Assembly: GCA_022827345.1 (NCBI GenBank)
Contig: JAJDTB010000035.1
Coordinates: forward strand, 62,001-126,000
Source: Gemmatimonadota bacterium
Lineage (GTDB): Bacteria > Gemmatimonadota > Gemmatimonadetes > Longimicrobiales > Gaopeijiaceae
Reading direction: 5' to 3'
Length of the DNA stretch: 64,000 nt
Notes under the pieces: generated by a model
Databases searched by the model: none
The model's input: only the letters and a program-made list of their open reading frames with translations
Told to the model about the DNA's origin: nothing
Part shown: piece after piece, positions 16,144 through 24,334 of the stretch
Position numbering within the stretch: position 1 is the first letter of the stretch
How the letters are laid out: the number at the start of each line of letters is the position of its first letter
Translations under genes and position numbers: made by a program

Positions 16144-17838
16144 CTACCGCGCGTCGTGGACGACCCGTCCGTTCACCACCGTGATCACTGCCGCCAGGTC
16201 GCCGATCTCGTCGTCCGGCACCGTCATGTAGTCGCCCGACAGCACGGCCAGGTCGGCCGCCATGCCGGGGGCCAGCGTCCCGCGCTCCGACTCGGCGAAG
16301 ACCTGGTACGCGTACCCCGACGTCATGAGGCGCAGGGCCTCCTCACGCGTCACCGCGTACTCCGCGCCCATCGTGCCGGCCGAAAGGGTGCCCCGCGTGG
16401 CGAAGTGGTAGAGCACGTCGAAGGGGTTGTGCGGGATGACCGGCGAATCGGTGCCGAGCGAGACGGGGATCCGCTCGGCGACGTAGAGGCCGACCGGGGT
16501 CGTCAGCGCCGCCCGGGCCGCGCCCCAGTAGTCGACCAGGCTGGGGGCCGCGACGAAGAGGTGGTTCTGGGCGGTGACGGTGACGCCGAGGGCGCGGACG
16601 CGATCGAAGTGGTCGGGGGCGGGGATGAAGCCGTGCTCGATGGTCCACCGCCGGTCGCGGATCGGGTGCCGGGCGTGGGCCTGCTCATAGGCGTCGAGAA
16701 CCAGGTCGATCGCGGCATCGCCCACGGCGTGGGTCGCAACGCGCCACCCAAGGGCGTTGAGTTCGTGGACGACTCCGTGGAAGACGTCGGTGGGCATCGT
16801 CTGGAGGCCGAAGAAGGTCCCTCCCCTGCCCCACGGCTCCTCGTAGGGCTCGCGCATCCACCCACCCTCGAATCCCCCGTCCACGCCCAGCTTGACGCCG
16901 CCGACCGTCAGCAATCCGGCGGCGAAGTCCGGCGTCACACCCCAGGATTCCACCGCAGCCACCACACCCTCCGGCGCCACCCCGCGCAGCCTGAAGAGGA
17001 AGTCGATCCGCATCGGCAGCCGGTCCTCCTCGGCCAGCCGCCGGTACAGCGCGAACTGCTCCGCCGACGCCCCGGGTATGCGAAGCGAGGTGACGCCCAG
17101 GCCGCTCATGGTCCGCAGCGACGCGAGCAGCCGCTCGGCGGGATCGTCCCCGACCTCGCCAGCCGGGAGGCGCACGGGGTCTTTGGCGCGATCGACCAAT
17201 TCGCCGTTGAGGCGTCCGTCGTCGTAGCGCCCGATGCGGCCGCCGGGCGGCGAGACGGCGTCCTCCCCGATGCCGAAGCGCTCCAGCGCCATCGAGTTGA
17301 GAATGAACTCGTGGCCTCCGCGCACCACCACGACAGGGTGATTCGGGGCCGCCCGGTCGAGGTCGTCGCGCAGCGGCAGCCGCTGCTCCGCCAGCTGGCC
17401 CTCGTGCCAGTTGCTGTTCGTGACGACGAGTGCGCCGGGTGCGGTCCCGGCGGCGCGCGCCGAGATCGCGCCGAGCACGTCGGACATGGCACGCGCGCCC
17501 GACAGGTCCACGCCGGAACCGCCGCCCAGCGCGTGGAAGTGATTGTCCGTCAGCCCGGGCACGACCGTGCGGCCCTCGAGGTCGACGACTTCCGTACCGG
17601 CTCCACGGAGCTGGAGCATATCGTCGTCCGGACCCGCCGCCGTCACGCGTCCATCGCGCACGGCCAGCGCGGACACGTCGCCAACTTCGGGGTCGAGGGT
17701 GACCACGGCGCCGTTGTGGAGGATCAGGTCGGCCGGGGAGGCGCTTTCGGAGCAACCGGCAACAGCCGCGAACACCGCGGCCGCCGTGAAGCCGCCGAGG
17801 GCCGACCTACAGGTCACTACATGGATCGTGTTTCCCAT
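16144..17838 (-). CDS. Exported amidohydrolase, YtcJ-like, lipoprotein
   Basis: A 564-residue metal-dependent hydrolase of the amidohydrolase superfamily (amidohydrolase_3, YtcJ branch). The lipoprotein signal ends in AAVAGC. Metal-site landmarks seen are DNHFHALG (the HxH motif), a probable carbamate region GVKLGVDGG, RVATHAVGDAAIDL, TIEHGFI and LGTDSPV. The substrate is unknown. It begins only 32 bases after the second pstB gene on the same strand, so it may be read from the phosphate operon, although no functional link is obvious. Confidence 0.88.
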   Translation of the reverse strand: MGNTIHVVTCRSALGGFTAAAVFAAVAGCSESASPADLILHNGAVVTLDPEVGDVSALAVRDGRVTAAGPDDDMLQLRGAGTEVVDLEGRTVVPGLTDNHFHALGGGSGVDLSGARAMSDVLGAISARAAGTAPGALVVTNSNWHEGQLAEQRLPLRDDLDRAAPNHPVVVVRGGHEFILNSMALERFGIGEDAVSPPGGRIGRYDDGRLNGELVDRAKDPVRLPAGEVGDDPAERLLASLRTMSGLGVTSLRIPGASAEQFALYRRLAEEDRLPMRIDFLFRLRGVAPEGVVAAVESWGVTPDFAAGLLTVGGVKLGVDGGFEGGWMREPYEEPWGRGGTFFGLQTMPTDVFHGVVHELNALGWRVATHAVGDAAIDLVLDAYEQAHARHPIRDRRWTIEHGFIPAPDHFDRVRALGVTVTAQNHLFVAAPSLVDYWGAARAALTTPVGLYVAERIPVSLGTDSPVIPHNPFDVLYHFATRGTLSAGTMGAEYAVTREEALRLMTSGYAYQVFAESERGTLAPGMAADLAVLSGDYMTVPDDEIGDLAAVITVVNGRVVHDAR

Positions 17839-17870
17839 GACCGGGACAATTCACCGCGCGAGGCTCCCGG

Positions 17871-18644
17871 TCAACCATACCGCCCCTCAATGTAGTCGGC
17901 CGTTTCGCTGTTCAGCGGATTCAGGAAGACCTCTTCCGTCCGGCCGTGCTCGATGATCTTGCCCAACAGCATGAACACGCACTCGTCCGACGCCCGTCGC
18001 GCCTGCGCCATGTTGTGCGTGACGATAAGGATGGTGTAGTCGCCGCGAAGCTGCCAGATCATCTCTTCCACGGCCTCGGTCCCGGCGGGATCCAGCGCCG
18101 AGCAGGGCTCGTCCATGAGGAGCACCTCCGGCTTCACCGGCAGCAACCGCGCGATGCACAGCTTCTGCTGCTCCTCGAGCGACAGGCCGGTCGCGGGCTG
18201 GTCCAGCCGGTCCTTCACGGCATCCCACAGCAGGACCTGCCGGAGCGCCGACTCCAGGACCGCGGCCTCTTCCCCGGCCGGCACCTTGCGCATCCGGGCC
18301 TCGTGAAGCCGGAACCCGAAGAGGACATTGTCGCGGATCGAAATCGGGAGCGGGTTGGGGCGCTGGAAGACCATGCCCACCTCCTTGCGCACCTGCACGA
18401 TCTCGACGTCGTCCGCGAAGATGTCGTGGCCGAGGACGAACACGTTGCCCGTGGTCCGCACGTACCCGAGGCGTTCGTTGATGCGGTTGCAAGTCCTGAG
18501 CAGCGTGGTCTTGCCGCACCCCGACGGGCCGATCATCGAGGTGATGATCCCCTTTTTTACCCCCAGATCGACGTCGAATAGGGCCTGGAAGTCGCCGTAC
18601 CAGAGGTTGAGGCCCCGGGTCTCGATGGCGTAGCCGTTATCCAA
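17871..18644 (-). CDS. pstB: Phosphate ABC transporter ATPase PstB, copy A (degenerate signature motif)
   Basis: A 257-residue PstB. Walker A is GPSGCGKT (residues 39-46), the Q-loop Gln is in VGMVFQRP (94), Walker B and D-loop read LLMDEPCSALDP (D178, E179), and the switch His is in IVTHN (210). All are normal. The ABC signature is not: LSGGQ is replaced by LSLEE (154-158), followed by the usual QQ and then KLCIAR. In an ABC dimer the signature acts on the ATP bound by the partner, so this subunit should spoil the partner's site while keeping its own Walker site. The start overlaps the stop of copy B by eight bases. Confidence 0.93.
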   Translation of the reverse strand: MDNGYAIETRGLNLWYGDFQALFDVDLGVKKGIITSMIGPSGCGKTTLLRTCNRINERLGYVRTTGNVFVLGHDIFADDVEIVQVRKEVGMVFQRPNPLPISIRDNVLFGFRLHEARMRKVPAGEEAAVLESALRQVLLWDAVKDRLDQPATGLSLEEQQKLCIARLLPVKPEVLLMDEPCSALDPAGTEAVEEMIWQLRGDYTILIVTHNMAQARRASDECVFMLLGKIIEHGRTEEVFLNPLNSETADYIEGRYG

Positions 18645-19434
18645 AACGTCCCTCGATGTAGCCGGTGGTGCGTTCGTCCTTCACCTTGCCCTCGAACATC
18701 TCCTCCGTGTCACCGATCTCGACCACTTCTCCGGTCAGGAAGAACGCGGTGCGGTCCGCCAGGCGGCGCGCCTGCTGCACCAGGTTCGTCACCAGTACGA
18801 TCGTCAGTTCGGCGCGCAACTCCTTGAGCACGTCCTCGATCCGCATGGTCGTTACGGGGTCGACGGCGATCGAGAACTCGTCCAGCAGCAGCAGCTCGGG
18901 TTCCTGCGACAGCGCCCGTGCAATCGTCAGGCGCTGCTGCTGTCCACCCGAAAGGAGGCTCCCCAGCGAGTCCAGCCGGTCCTTCACCTCGTCCCACAGC
19001 GCGGCGCGGGTCAGGCACCGCTCCACCACCTCGTCCAGCTCGGCCTTCCTGCGGATCCCGCGCAGCCGCGGCGAGAAGGCCACGTTCTCGTAGATGCTGA
19101 GCGGCAGCCCCACCGGGAGCGGGAACACCACCCCGATCCGGCTCCTGAGCGCGTACACGTTCTGCCAGGCGTTGACGTCCTTGCCGTTGATTTCGACGCT
19201 GCCCCGCACCTTCATGCCCGCGTTGAAGTCGTTCATCCGGTTCAGCGCGCGCAGAAACGAGGTCTTGCCGCTGTTCGCGGGCCCGATGATGCCGAAGATC
19301 TCGTGCCGGTAGATGTCCAGCGACACGTCCTTCAGCGCCGGCTTGCCCCCGTAGCTGATCGCCAGGTCGCGCACCTCGACTACGGGACGCTCGCCGTAAC
19401 GGGGTCCCGCGCCGGCGCCGTTCGCCTCTACCAT
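18637..19434 (-). CDS. pstB: Phosphate ABC transporter ATPase PstB, copy B (Q-loop and H-loop lost)
   Basis: 265 residues from the ATG at 19434, which overlaps the end of pstA by seven bases; the longer open frame upstream belongs to pstA and pstC. Walker A is GPANSGKT (51-58) and the signature LSGGQQQRL is intact (from 161). Three nucleotide-site motifs differ from PstB. The Q-loop Gln is Pro (VFPLP, residue 105, codon 19120-19122). The D-loop reads DEFSIAVDP instead of DEPCSALDP. The switch His is Asn (VTNLVQQA, residue 217, codon 18784-18786). The Walker B Asp-Glu pair remains (185-186). These losses complement copy A, predicting an asymmetric heterodimer. Confidence 0.92.
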   Translation of the reverse strand: MVEANGAGAGPRYGERPVVEVRDLAISYGGKPALKDVSLDIYRHEIFGIIGPANSGKTSFLRALNRMNDFNAGMKVRGSVEINGKDVNAWQNVYALRSRIGVVFPLPVGLPLSIYENVAFSPRLRGIRRKAELDEVVERCLTRAALWDEVKDRLDSLGSLLSGGQQQRLTIARALSQEPELLLLDEFSIAVDPVTTMRIEDVLKELRAELTIVLVTNLVQQARRLADRTAFFLTGEVVEIGDTEEMFEGKVKDERTTGYIEGRFG

Positions 19435-20297
19435 TTCTTGAGGCCCCGCAGGTACACCCGGAATGCGATCGAAATCGCGTTCATGAGCAGCACGATCGAG
19501 ATGAGCACGAGGGCCACCCCGTAGGGAATCTCCTCCGGGACGCTGGGCTGCTGGGTGGCGATCACGTACAGGTGGAGCGACATGGCCATTGTCTGGTCGA
19601 ATACGCTCTGCGGCAGGAACATCAGGTAGGCGGCCGCACCGGTGAACATGATCGGGGCCGTCTCTCCGGCCGCTCGGGAGACCTCGAGGATTACGCCCGT
19701 CAGGATGCCGCTCACCGAATTGGGCAACACCACCTTGCGGATCGTCTGCCAGCGGGTCGCGCCCATGTTCCAGCAGGCTTCGCGGAAGGCCTGGGGCACG
19801 GCCTGAAGCGATTCGCGGGTGGCGACGATCACGACCGGCAGCGTCATCACCGCGAGCGTAAGGCTCGCCGCCAGGATGCTCGTACCGAAACGGAAGAAGA
19901 GGACGAAGGCACCGACCCCGAAGAGCGCGTGCACGATCGAGGGAACGCCCGCCAGATTGATGATCGCGAGGTTGATGGTCCGGGTCAGGAAGTTGTCGGG
20001 AGCGTACTCGCTCAGGTAGAGCGCGGCCGCGATCCCGATCGGCACCGAGGCGATCAGCGCCACTACGACCAGCCAGATCGTGCCGATGAGCGCCGGCAGG
20101 ATACCCCCCTCGGTCATGCCGTTGACAGGCGGCGTGAAGAGGAATTCCCAGGAGATGGCCGGTCCGCCGCGGACGATCAGCGCGCCGAGGATCACCAGCA
20201 CCGGGATCACGAGGGCCACCGTCATCAGGCCGAAAACGGCCTTGGCGACCGCCTGGTTGCGATAGCTGCGCCGATTCAGCGAAGTGGCTGCGAACAC
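19428..20297 (-). CDS. pstA: Phosphate ABC transporter permease PstA
   Basis: A 289-residue inner-membrane permease with about six hydrophobic helices. The binding-protein-dependent transport loop that contacts the ATPases is seen as REACWNMGATRWQTIRKVVLP. The segment AISWEFLFTPP and the closing helices before RVYLRGLKKW are typical of PstA. It starts three bases after the pstC stop and overlaps pstB copy B. With PstC it forms the phosphate channel. Because PstA and PstC differ, each could contact a different PstB. Confidence 0.94.
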   Translation of the reverse strand: MFAATSLNRRSYRNQAVAKAVFGLMTVALVIPVLVILGALIVRGGPAISWEFLFTPPVNGMTEGGILPALIGTIWLVVVALIASVPIGIAAALYLSEYAPDNFLTRTINLAIINLAGVPSIVHALFGVGAFVLFFRFGTSILAASLTLAVMTLPVVIVATRESLQAVPQAFREACWNMGATRWQTIRKVVLPNSVSGILTGVILEVSRAAGETAPIMFTGAAAYLMFLPQSVFDQTMAMSLHLYVIATQQPSVPEEIPYGVALVLISIVLLMNAISIAFRVYLRGLKKW

Positions 20298-20300
20298 GGG

Positions 20301-21188
20301 CTACTTCTTCCGGATTCCCTTGACCACCAGGTCGGCGGTCAGGTTGATGAGGAACGTGACGACGAAGAGAAAGATCCCGAGGGTGAAGAGGGATCCGTAG
20401 TGCGGCGATCCGGTGGCGGTGTCGCCGAGCTCCGAGGCGATCGTCGCCGTAAGCGCGCGGACGCCGTCGAAGGGGCTGGTGGGGATGTTGATCGAATGTC
20501 CGGTCGCCATCAGCACCGCCATCGTCTCGCCGAATCCCCTGCCTACGCCAAGCAGCACGGCGGCCACGAGACCGTTCTTGCTCGCGGGGATCACGACCTT
20601 GAGGATGACCTCCCAGCGCGTGGCGCCGAGCGCCTCCGCGGCCTCCCGGTAGGAGTCGGGCACGGCCTTGAGCGCGTCCTCCGCGATGGTCGTCATGATC
20701 GGCGCCGCCATGAGCCCCAGGATGATCCCCGCGTTGAGCGCACTCAGTCCCACGGGCACGTCGAAGACCTGGATGATGAGCGGATTCATGATCGACATGC
20801 CGACGAATCCCCACACCACCGACGGAATCGCCGCTAGCATCTCGACCAGAATCTTGAGCGCTTCCCGTGTCTTGCCCTTCGCGAACTCGCCGATGTACAG
20901 GGCCGCACCGAGCGACAGAGGCACGGAGAAGAGCATCGCCAGTCCGGTAACGCTCAGCGTCCCCACCATCAGCGCCAGCGCCCCGTACCCGGGATTGTCC
21001 GAGGTGGGCCGCCACTCGATCGAAGAGAAGAACTGGCCAAGGTCGAGGGGCCCGAAAACGAAGCCGAGCCCTTCGCGAGTCACAAAGACGAAGATCCCGA
21101 TGATGAAGACGATCGCCGAAATGCCCCCGGCGAAAATGAGCACCTGGGCGCACCTGTCGGCGTACCACGCCAGGTCGCGCCGGTCCAT
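20301..21188 (-). CDS. pstC: Phosphate ABC transporter permease PstC
   Basis: About 295 residues from the ATG at 21188, where the first hydrophobic helix begins shortly afterwards (AQVLIFAGGISAIVFIIGIF). The EAA-like ATPase contact loop is REAAEALGATRWEVILKVVIP. Other PstC marks are IPSVVWGFVGM and GRGFGETMAVLMATGHS. An upstream extension of the frame lies inside pstS and has no membrane character, so it was rejected. The gap to pstS is 26 bases. Confidence 0.94.
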   Translation of the reverse strand: MDRRDLAWYADRCAQVLIFAGGISAIVFIIGIFVFVTREGLGFVFGPLDLGQFFSSIEWRPTSDNPGYGALALMVGTLSVTGLAMLFSVPLSLGAALYIGEFAKGKTREALKILVEMLAAIPSVVWGFVGMSIMNPLIIQVFDVPVGLSALNAGIILGLMAAPIMTTIAEDALKAVPDSYREAAEALGATRWEVILKVVIPASKNGLVAAVLLGVGRGFGETMAVLMATGHSINIPTSPFDGVRALTATIASELGDTATGSPHYGSLFTLGIFLFVVTFLINLTADLVVKGIRKK

Positions 21189-21214
21189 CACGCCGGTTCT
21201 GTCCCTGGGGTGGC

Positions 21215-22087
21215 TCAAGTGCAGGTGACCTCCCTGACCGGAGCGTACCCGCGCTGCTGGATGACACACTGGCCTGCATCCGACAGGATCCAGTCCATGT
21301 AGTCCCTGATCGCCCCGATGGGTTGGCCGGCGGTGTACATCAGCAGGGGCCGCGATATCGGATAGCTGCCCTCGATGGCGGTCTGCACGGCCGGACCGAC
21401 GCACGCCGACACGTCGTCAGCTGCGACGCAGGGCATGTGGATGTGCTCGGTGGCGTATGCGAGACCGCTGTACCCGATCGCGCAGGGGGTATTCTCGACC
21501 AGATCCACGACGTCCTTCGACCCGTGCATGTCGTACGAGCCCAGCTTGAAGTCGTTCCCCGCGCCGAGCACCGCTTCGCGGAAGTAGATGTAGGTGCCGG
21601 AGTTGTTCTGGCGGCTCACCCGGATGATCTCGTCGGAGGGGCAACCCGGGACCGAGGCCCCGAGGTCCGACCAGCGCTCCAGTCCACCGCCTTCGCCGAA
21701 GATCCCTCGGAGCTGGTCCATGGTGATCCCGCTCATCGGATTGTCTTCGTGCATGAAGATCGCGAGCGCGTCGTGGCCAACGACGAATTCGATCGGCTCG
21801 ATCCCGTTCGCCCGCGCCGCCTCGATCTCCGAGTCGCGCATGGCCCGCGAGGAGTTGGCGATGTCCACCGTTCCGTTGATCATGGCCGAAATGCCGGTAC
21901 CCGAGCCGCCGCCGGTGACCGCGACCGCCACATTCGGGTTGACCGCGCCGTAGGTCTCCGCCCAGGCCTGTGCGACGTTGAGCAGGGTATCGGAGCCCTT
22001 GTTCTGGATCAGGGCCCTTTGCGCGCGGTCGCCATCTCCGCCACAGGCGAGGATGGCAACCGTCGTCAGGGAGATGATTCGCTTCAT
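21215..22087 (-). CDS. pstS: Phosphate-binding lipoprotein PstS
   Basis: About 290 residues from the ATG at 22087. The short signal has lipobox AILAC (Cys 15). The phosphate-binding loops of PstS/SphX-type proteins are visible as KGSDTLLNVAQAW, VTGGGSGTGISAMINGTVDI and RQNNSGTYIYFREAVLG. It delivers periplasmic phosphate to PstC/PstA. It is first in the operon, as usual. No phoU or phoB/phoR gene is present in the window; the upstream neighbour is flotillin. Confidence 0.94.
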   Translation of the reverse strand: MKRIISLTTVAILACGGDGDRAQRALIQNKGSDTLLNVAQAWAETYGAVNPNVAVAVTGGGSGTGISAMINGTVDIANSSRAMRDSEIEAARANGIEPIEFVVGHDALAIFMHEDNPMSGITMDQLRGIFGEGGGLERWSDLGASVPGCPSDEIIRVSRQNNSGTYIYFREAVLGAGNDFKLGSYDMHGSKDVVDLVENTPCAIGYSGLAYATEHIHMPCVAADDVSACVGPAVQTAIEGSYPISRPLLMYTAGQPIGAIRDYMDWILSDAGQCVIQQRGYAPVREVTCT

Positions 22088-22157
22088 GTCCGTTGGGGTC
22101 GGTCCCGTCGGTTGGGTCCACTTGGGGTTGGCATCAAGGTGACACGCTACCCGCAAC

Positions 22158-22175
22158 TTGTCACGGGCCGGTCAC
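22158..22175. promoter_or_regulatory. PHO-box-like direct repeat upstream of pstS
   Basis: Two 7-base elements, TTGTCAC and CGGTCAC, are separated by 4 bases, giving the 11-base period that PhoB/PhoP-type response regulators recognise. They lie about 70-90 bases upstream of the pstS start. On the pst strand they read GTGACCG and GTGACAA. Five of seven positions match between the repeats, so this is suggestive only. Confidence 0.3.
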
Positions 22176-22257
22176 TCCGCAGTAGCGAACCCGTACCGCG
22201 GGGGCGGCAGGAGGACAGTCCGGCGCGGACCCACCAGCGAAGGTGGCCGCGCGCGGC

Positions 22258-23529
22258 CTACTCTTCGGGGTCCCCGACAGCCTTCGTGAGCACCTTCTGG
22301 ATGTCGAGACCCAGCACCGACGCGAGCCCTTCCAGCGTCCCGTACGCCCCCCTGACCCGCTGGTTGACCGCGTTCGAGACACCCTGGCCCTCGCCCCCGT
22401 CCATGACGACCACCCTGTCGATGTCGACGCCCTCGACCGCGCCCACCGCGATCTCCAGCAGCTCGGGCAGCTTCTCGGCCAGGAAGACCGCGAAGGCGGC
22501 GTCACCACCCGCCTGTACCTCCCCATACAGCCGCCGGAGCACCTCGACCTGCGCCTTCCCGCGCTCCAGGATCGGCGCCGCATCCGCCTCGGCCTGCGCG
22601 AACGCCGCCATCTTCGCGGCCTTGGCAGGCTCCACCACATCGGCCCGGAGGCGCTGTTCCTCGCGCTCCACGCGCTTCATCTCGAGGATCTTCTCGGCCT
22701 CGACCTCGGCCTCCTGCGCCTTCACCCGCGCGATCTTCTCGGCGGTCTCACCCTCGCGATCCAGTTCGGCCTGCCTCACCCGGAGCGAGTTCCGCGCCTC
22801 GGCCACCTTGATCGACGCGGCGGCCTCCCGCACCTCGGCCCTCCGCCTCGCCTCGGCACGCGCCTCCCGCGTATCCGCTTCGGCCTGCGCCTCCGCGATC
22901 TCGGCCTGCCGAATCGCTTCGGCGGACTTCTCGCGGCCGATCGCCTCGAGGTAGCCGCGCTCGTCGCTCACGTTCTGGATCTTGAGCACGTCCAGGTGGA
23001 ACCCCAGCGACGCCAGGTCCTCCCCGGCGTCCTCCGACAGGGCCTTCGCGAAGCCGAGCCGGTCCTCGTTGACGGCCTCTGGCGTGAGCGTCGCCAGGAC
23101 GCCGCGCAGGTTCCCCGTCAGCGTGTCCTGGGCCAGCGCTTGGATCTCTTCGTCGGTCTTCCCCAGCAGGCGCTCGACCGCGTTGTTGAACACCCACTCG
23201 GGCTGGGAGGCGATCTTCACGTTGGCGATCGCCTCGACGTTCAGGGGAATGTTCCCCTTCGAGAAGGCGTTGCTGACCATCACGTCGATCGGGATGGTCT
23301 CGAGATTCATGTGCTGAACCGTCTCGATGATCGGCACCCGGAAGGTGCGACCCCCGGAGATCGACCGGTATCCGACCTTGTTGCCGTCGCCGAGCAGCCG
23401 GTTTCGCCCCGTGAGCACGGCGGCCTCGTTGGGCGGCGCGATCACGATGAGGTTCTTGATGGTCACGATGACCATGATGATGACGATGACTGTGACTACG
23501 CCCAGTCCCAAAGCAGCTACGGGATCCAC
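22258..23529 (-). CDS. Flotillin-like SPFH-domain membrane protein
   Basis: A 423-residue protein with one N-terminal membrane helix (about residues 5-27), an SPFH domain (about 30-200, ending at SDERGYLEAIGREKSAEAIR) and a long coiled-coil tail rich in Glu-Ala repeats (about 200-330), as in FloT and YqiK. Such proteins oligomerise into membrane scaffolds that organise signalling and secretion complexes. The NfeD-like gene lies 66 bases upstream on the same strand, and that pairing is the standard one for bacterial SPFH proteins. Confidence 0.93.
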   Translation of the reverse strand: MDPVAALGLGVVTVIVIIMVIVTIKNLIVIAPPNEAAVLTGRNRLLGDGNKVGYRSISGGRTFRVPIIETVQHMNLETIPIDVMVSNAFSKGNIPLNVEAIANVKIASQPEWVFNNAVERLLGKTDEEIQALAQDTLTGNLRGVLATLTPEAVNEDRLGFAKALSEDAGEDLASLGFHLDVLKIQNVSDERGYLEAIGREKSAEAIRQAEIAEAQAEADTREARAEARRRAEVREAAASIKVAEARNSLRVRQAELDREGETAEKIARVKAQEAEVEAEKILEMKRVEREEQRLRADVVEPAKAAKMAAFAQAEADAAPILERGKAQVEVLRRLYGEVQAGGDAAFAVFLAEKLPELLEIAVGAVEGVDIDRVVVMDGGEGQGVSNAVNQRVRGAYGTLEGLASVLGLDIQKVLTKAVGDPEE

Positions 23530-23595
23530 TCTGTTGCTCCTTGTTGTAGAGGGGCCTGCACCCGCTGAAGGGTCCTGCGGGCCCCGTTGTCGTGA

Positions 23596-24177
23596 TCAGT
23601 CTTCCAGCAGTTTCATTCCCACGGGAGCAACGTAGGCCACTCCGTCCTTCACCTCCACCACCATCACCGGGCGGCCGGCTTCCAGCGTCCCGTCAACCCC
23701 CGCGGGATCGTCGGAGCGCGCCCGCATCCGGTACTGGCGCTCGCCGCTCCGGATCCGAACCTCGCCGATGTCGCCGGCGGCGATGGTCATCACGACCTCG
23801 CCGCGCAGCCCCGCCAGCGCCGACTCGCCCGGAATCTCCCCGGCCTCCGTGCGCCTGAGGTAGCCGAAGACGGTGCTGACCAGCGCCCCGGATCCCAGAC
23901 CCATTCCGGCGGCGATCGCGGCCGTCAGGACGGGCTGCGCGCCGCTCCAGATGAGGTGAAGAACCACGCCGGCGCCCCCGAATCCGAAGAGCGTGTACAC
24001 GAGTGCCCGCAGCGAGAGCAGTTTTGCGACCTCGCTTCCGTCCAGGGCGGCATCCGCTTCGCCACCCAGATCGATTCCCGCGTCGGCGTCGACTTCGCTG
24101 TCGAAGAAGTCGCCGAAGAGCGAAAGGGCCAGGAGCCCCCCGCCCACGGCGAGCGAAAAGATGTAGGCTGCGAGCAT
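23596..24177 (-). CDS. NfeD-like membrane protein (flotillin partner)
   Basis: About 193 residues from the ATG at 24177. It has a first hydrophobic helix (AAYIFSLAVGGGLLALSLFG), two more in the middle (about residues 55-105) and a C-terminal small beta-barrel (OB-fold) domain (LAGLRGEVVMTIAAGDIGEV to the end) as in NfeD1b proteins. There is no ClpP-like protease domain, so it is the short type that pairs with flotillins. The longer open frame upstream has no membrane character and was not used. Confidence 0.87.
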   Translation of the reverse strand: MLAAYIFSLAVGGGLLALSLFGDFFDSEVDADAGIDLGGEADAALDGSEVAKLLSLRALVYTLFGFGGAGVVLHLIWSGAQPVLTAAIAAGMGLGSGALVSTVFGYLRRTEAGEIPGESALAGLRGEVVMTIAAGDIGEVRIRSGERQYRMRARSDDPAGVDGTLEAGRPVMVVEVKDGVAYVAPVGMKLLED

Positions 24178-24334
24178 CGGTATCCTCCCCGGATGTCCTC
24201 CGGATATCCTCCTCGTTGGTGGACAATACTTTTCTACGGGCCCCGCACGCATCATCTTCACCCGCAAGCGGCCCGGCAAGTTCCCCCCAAGCGGTTGCCC
24301 GCCGGACACCCCTCACACCGGACCGGAGTCCACC

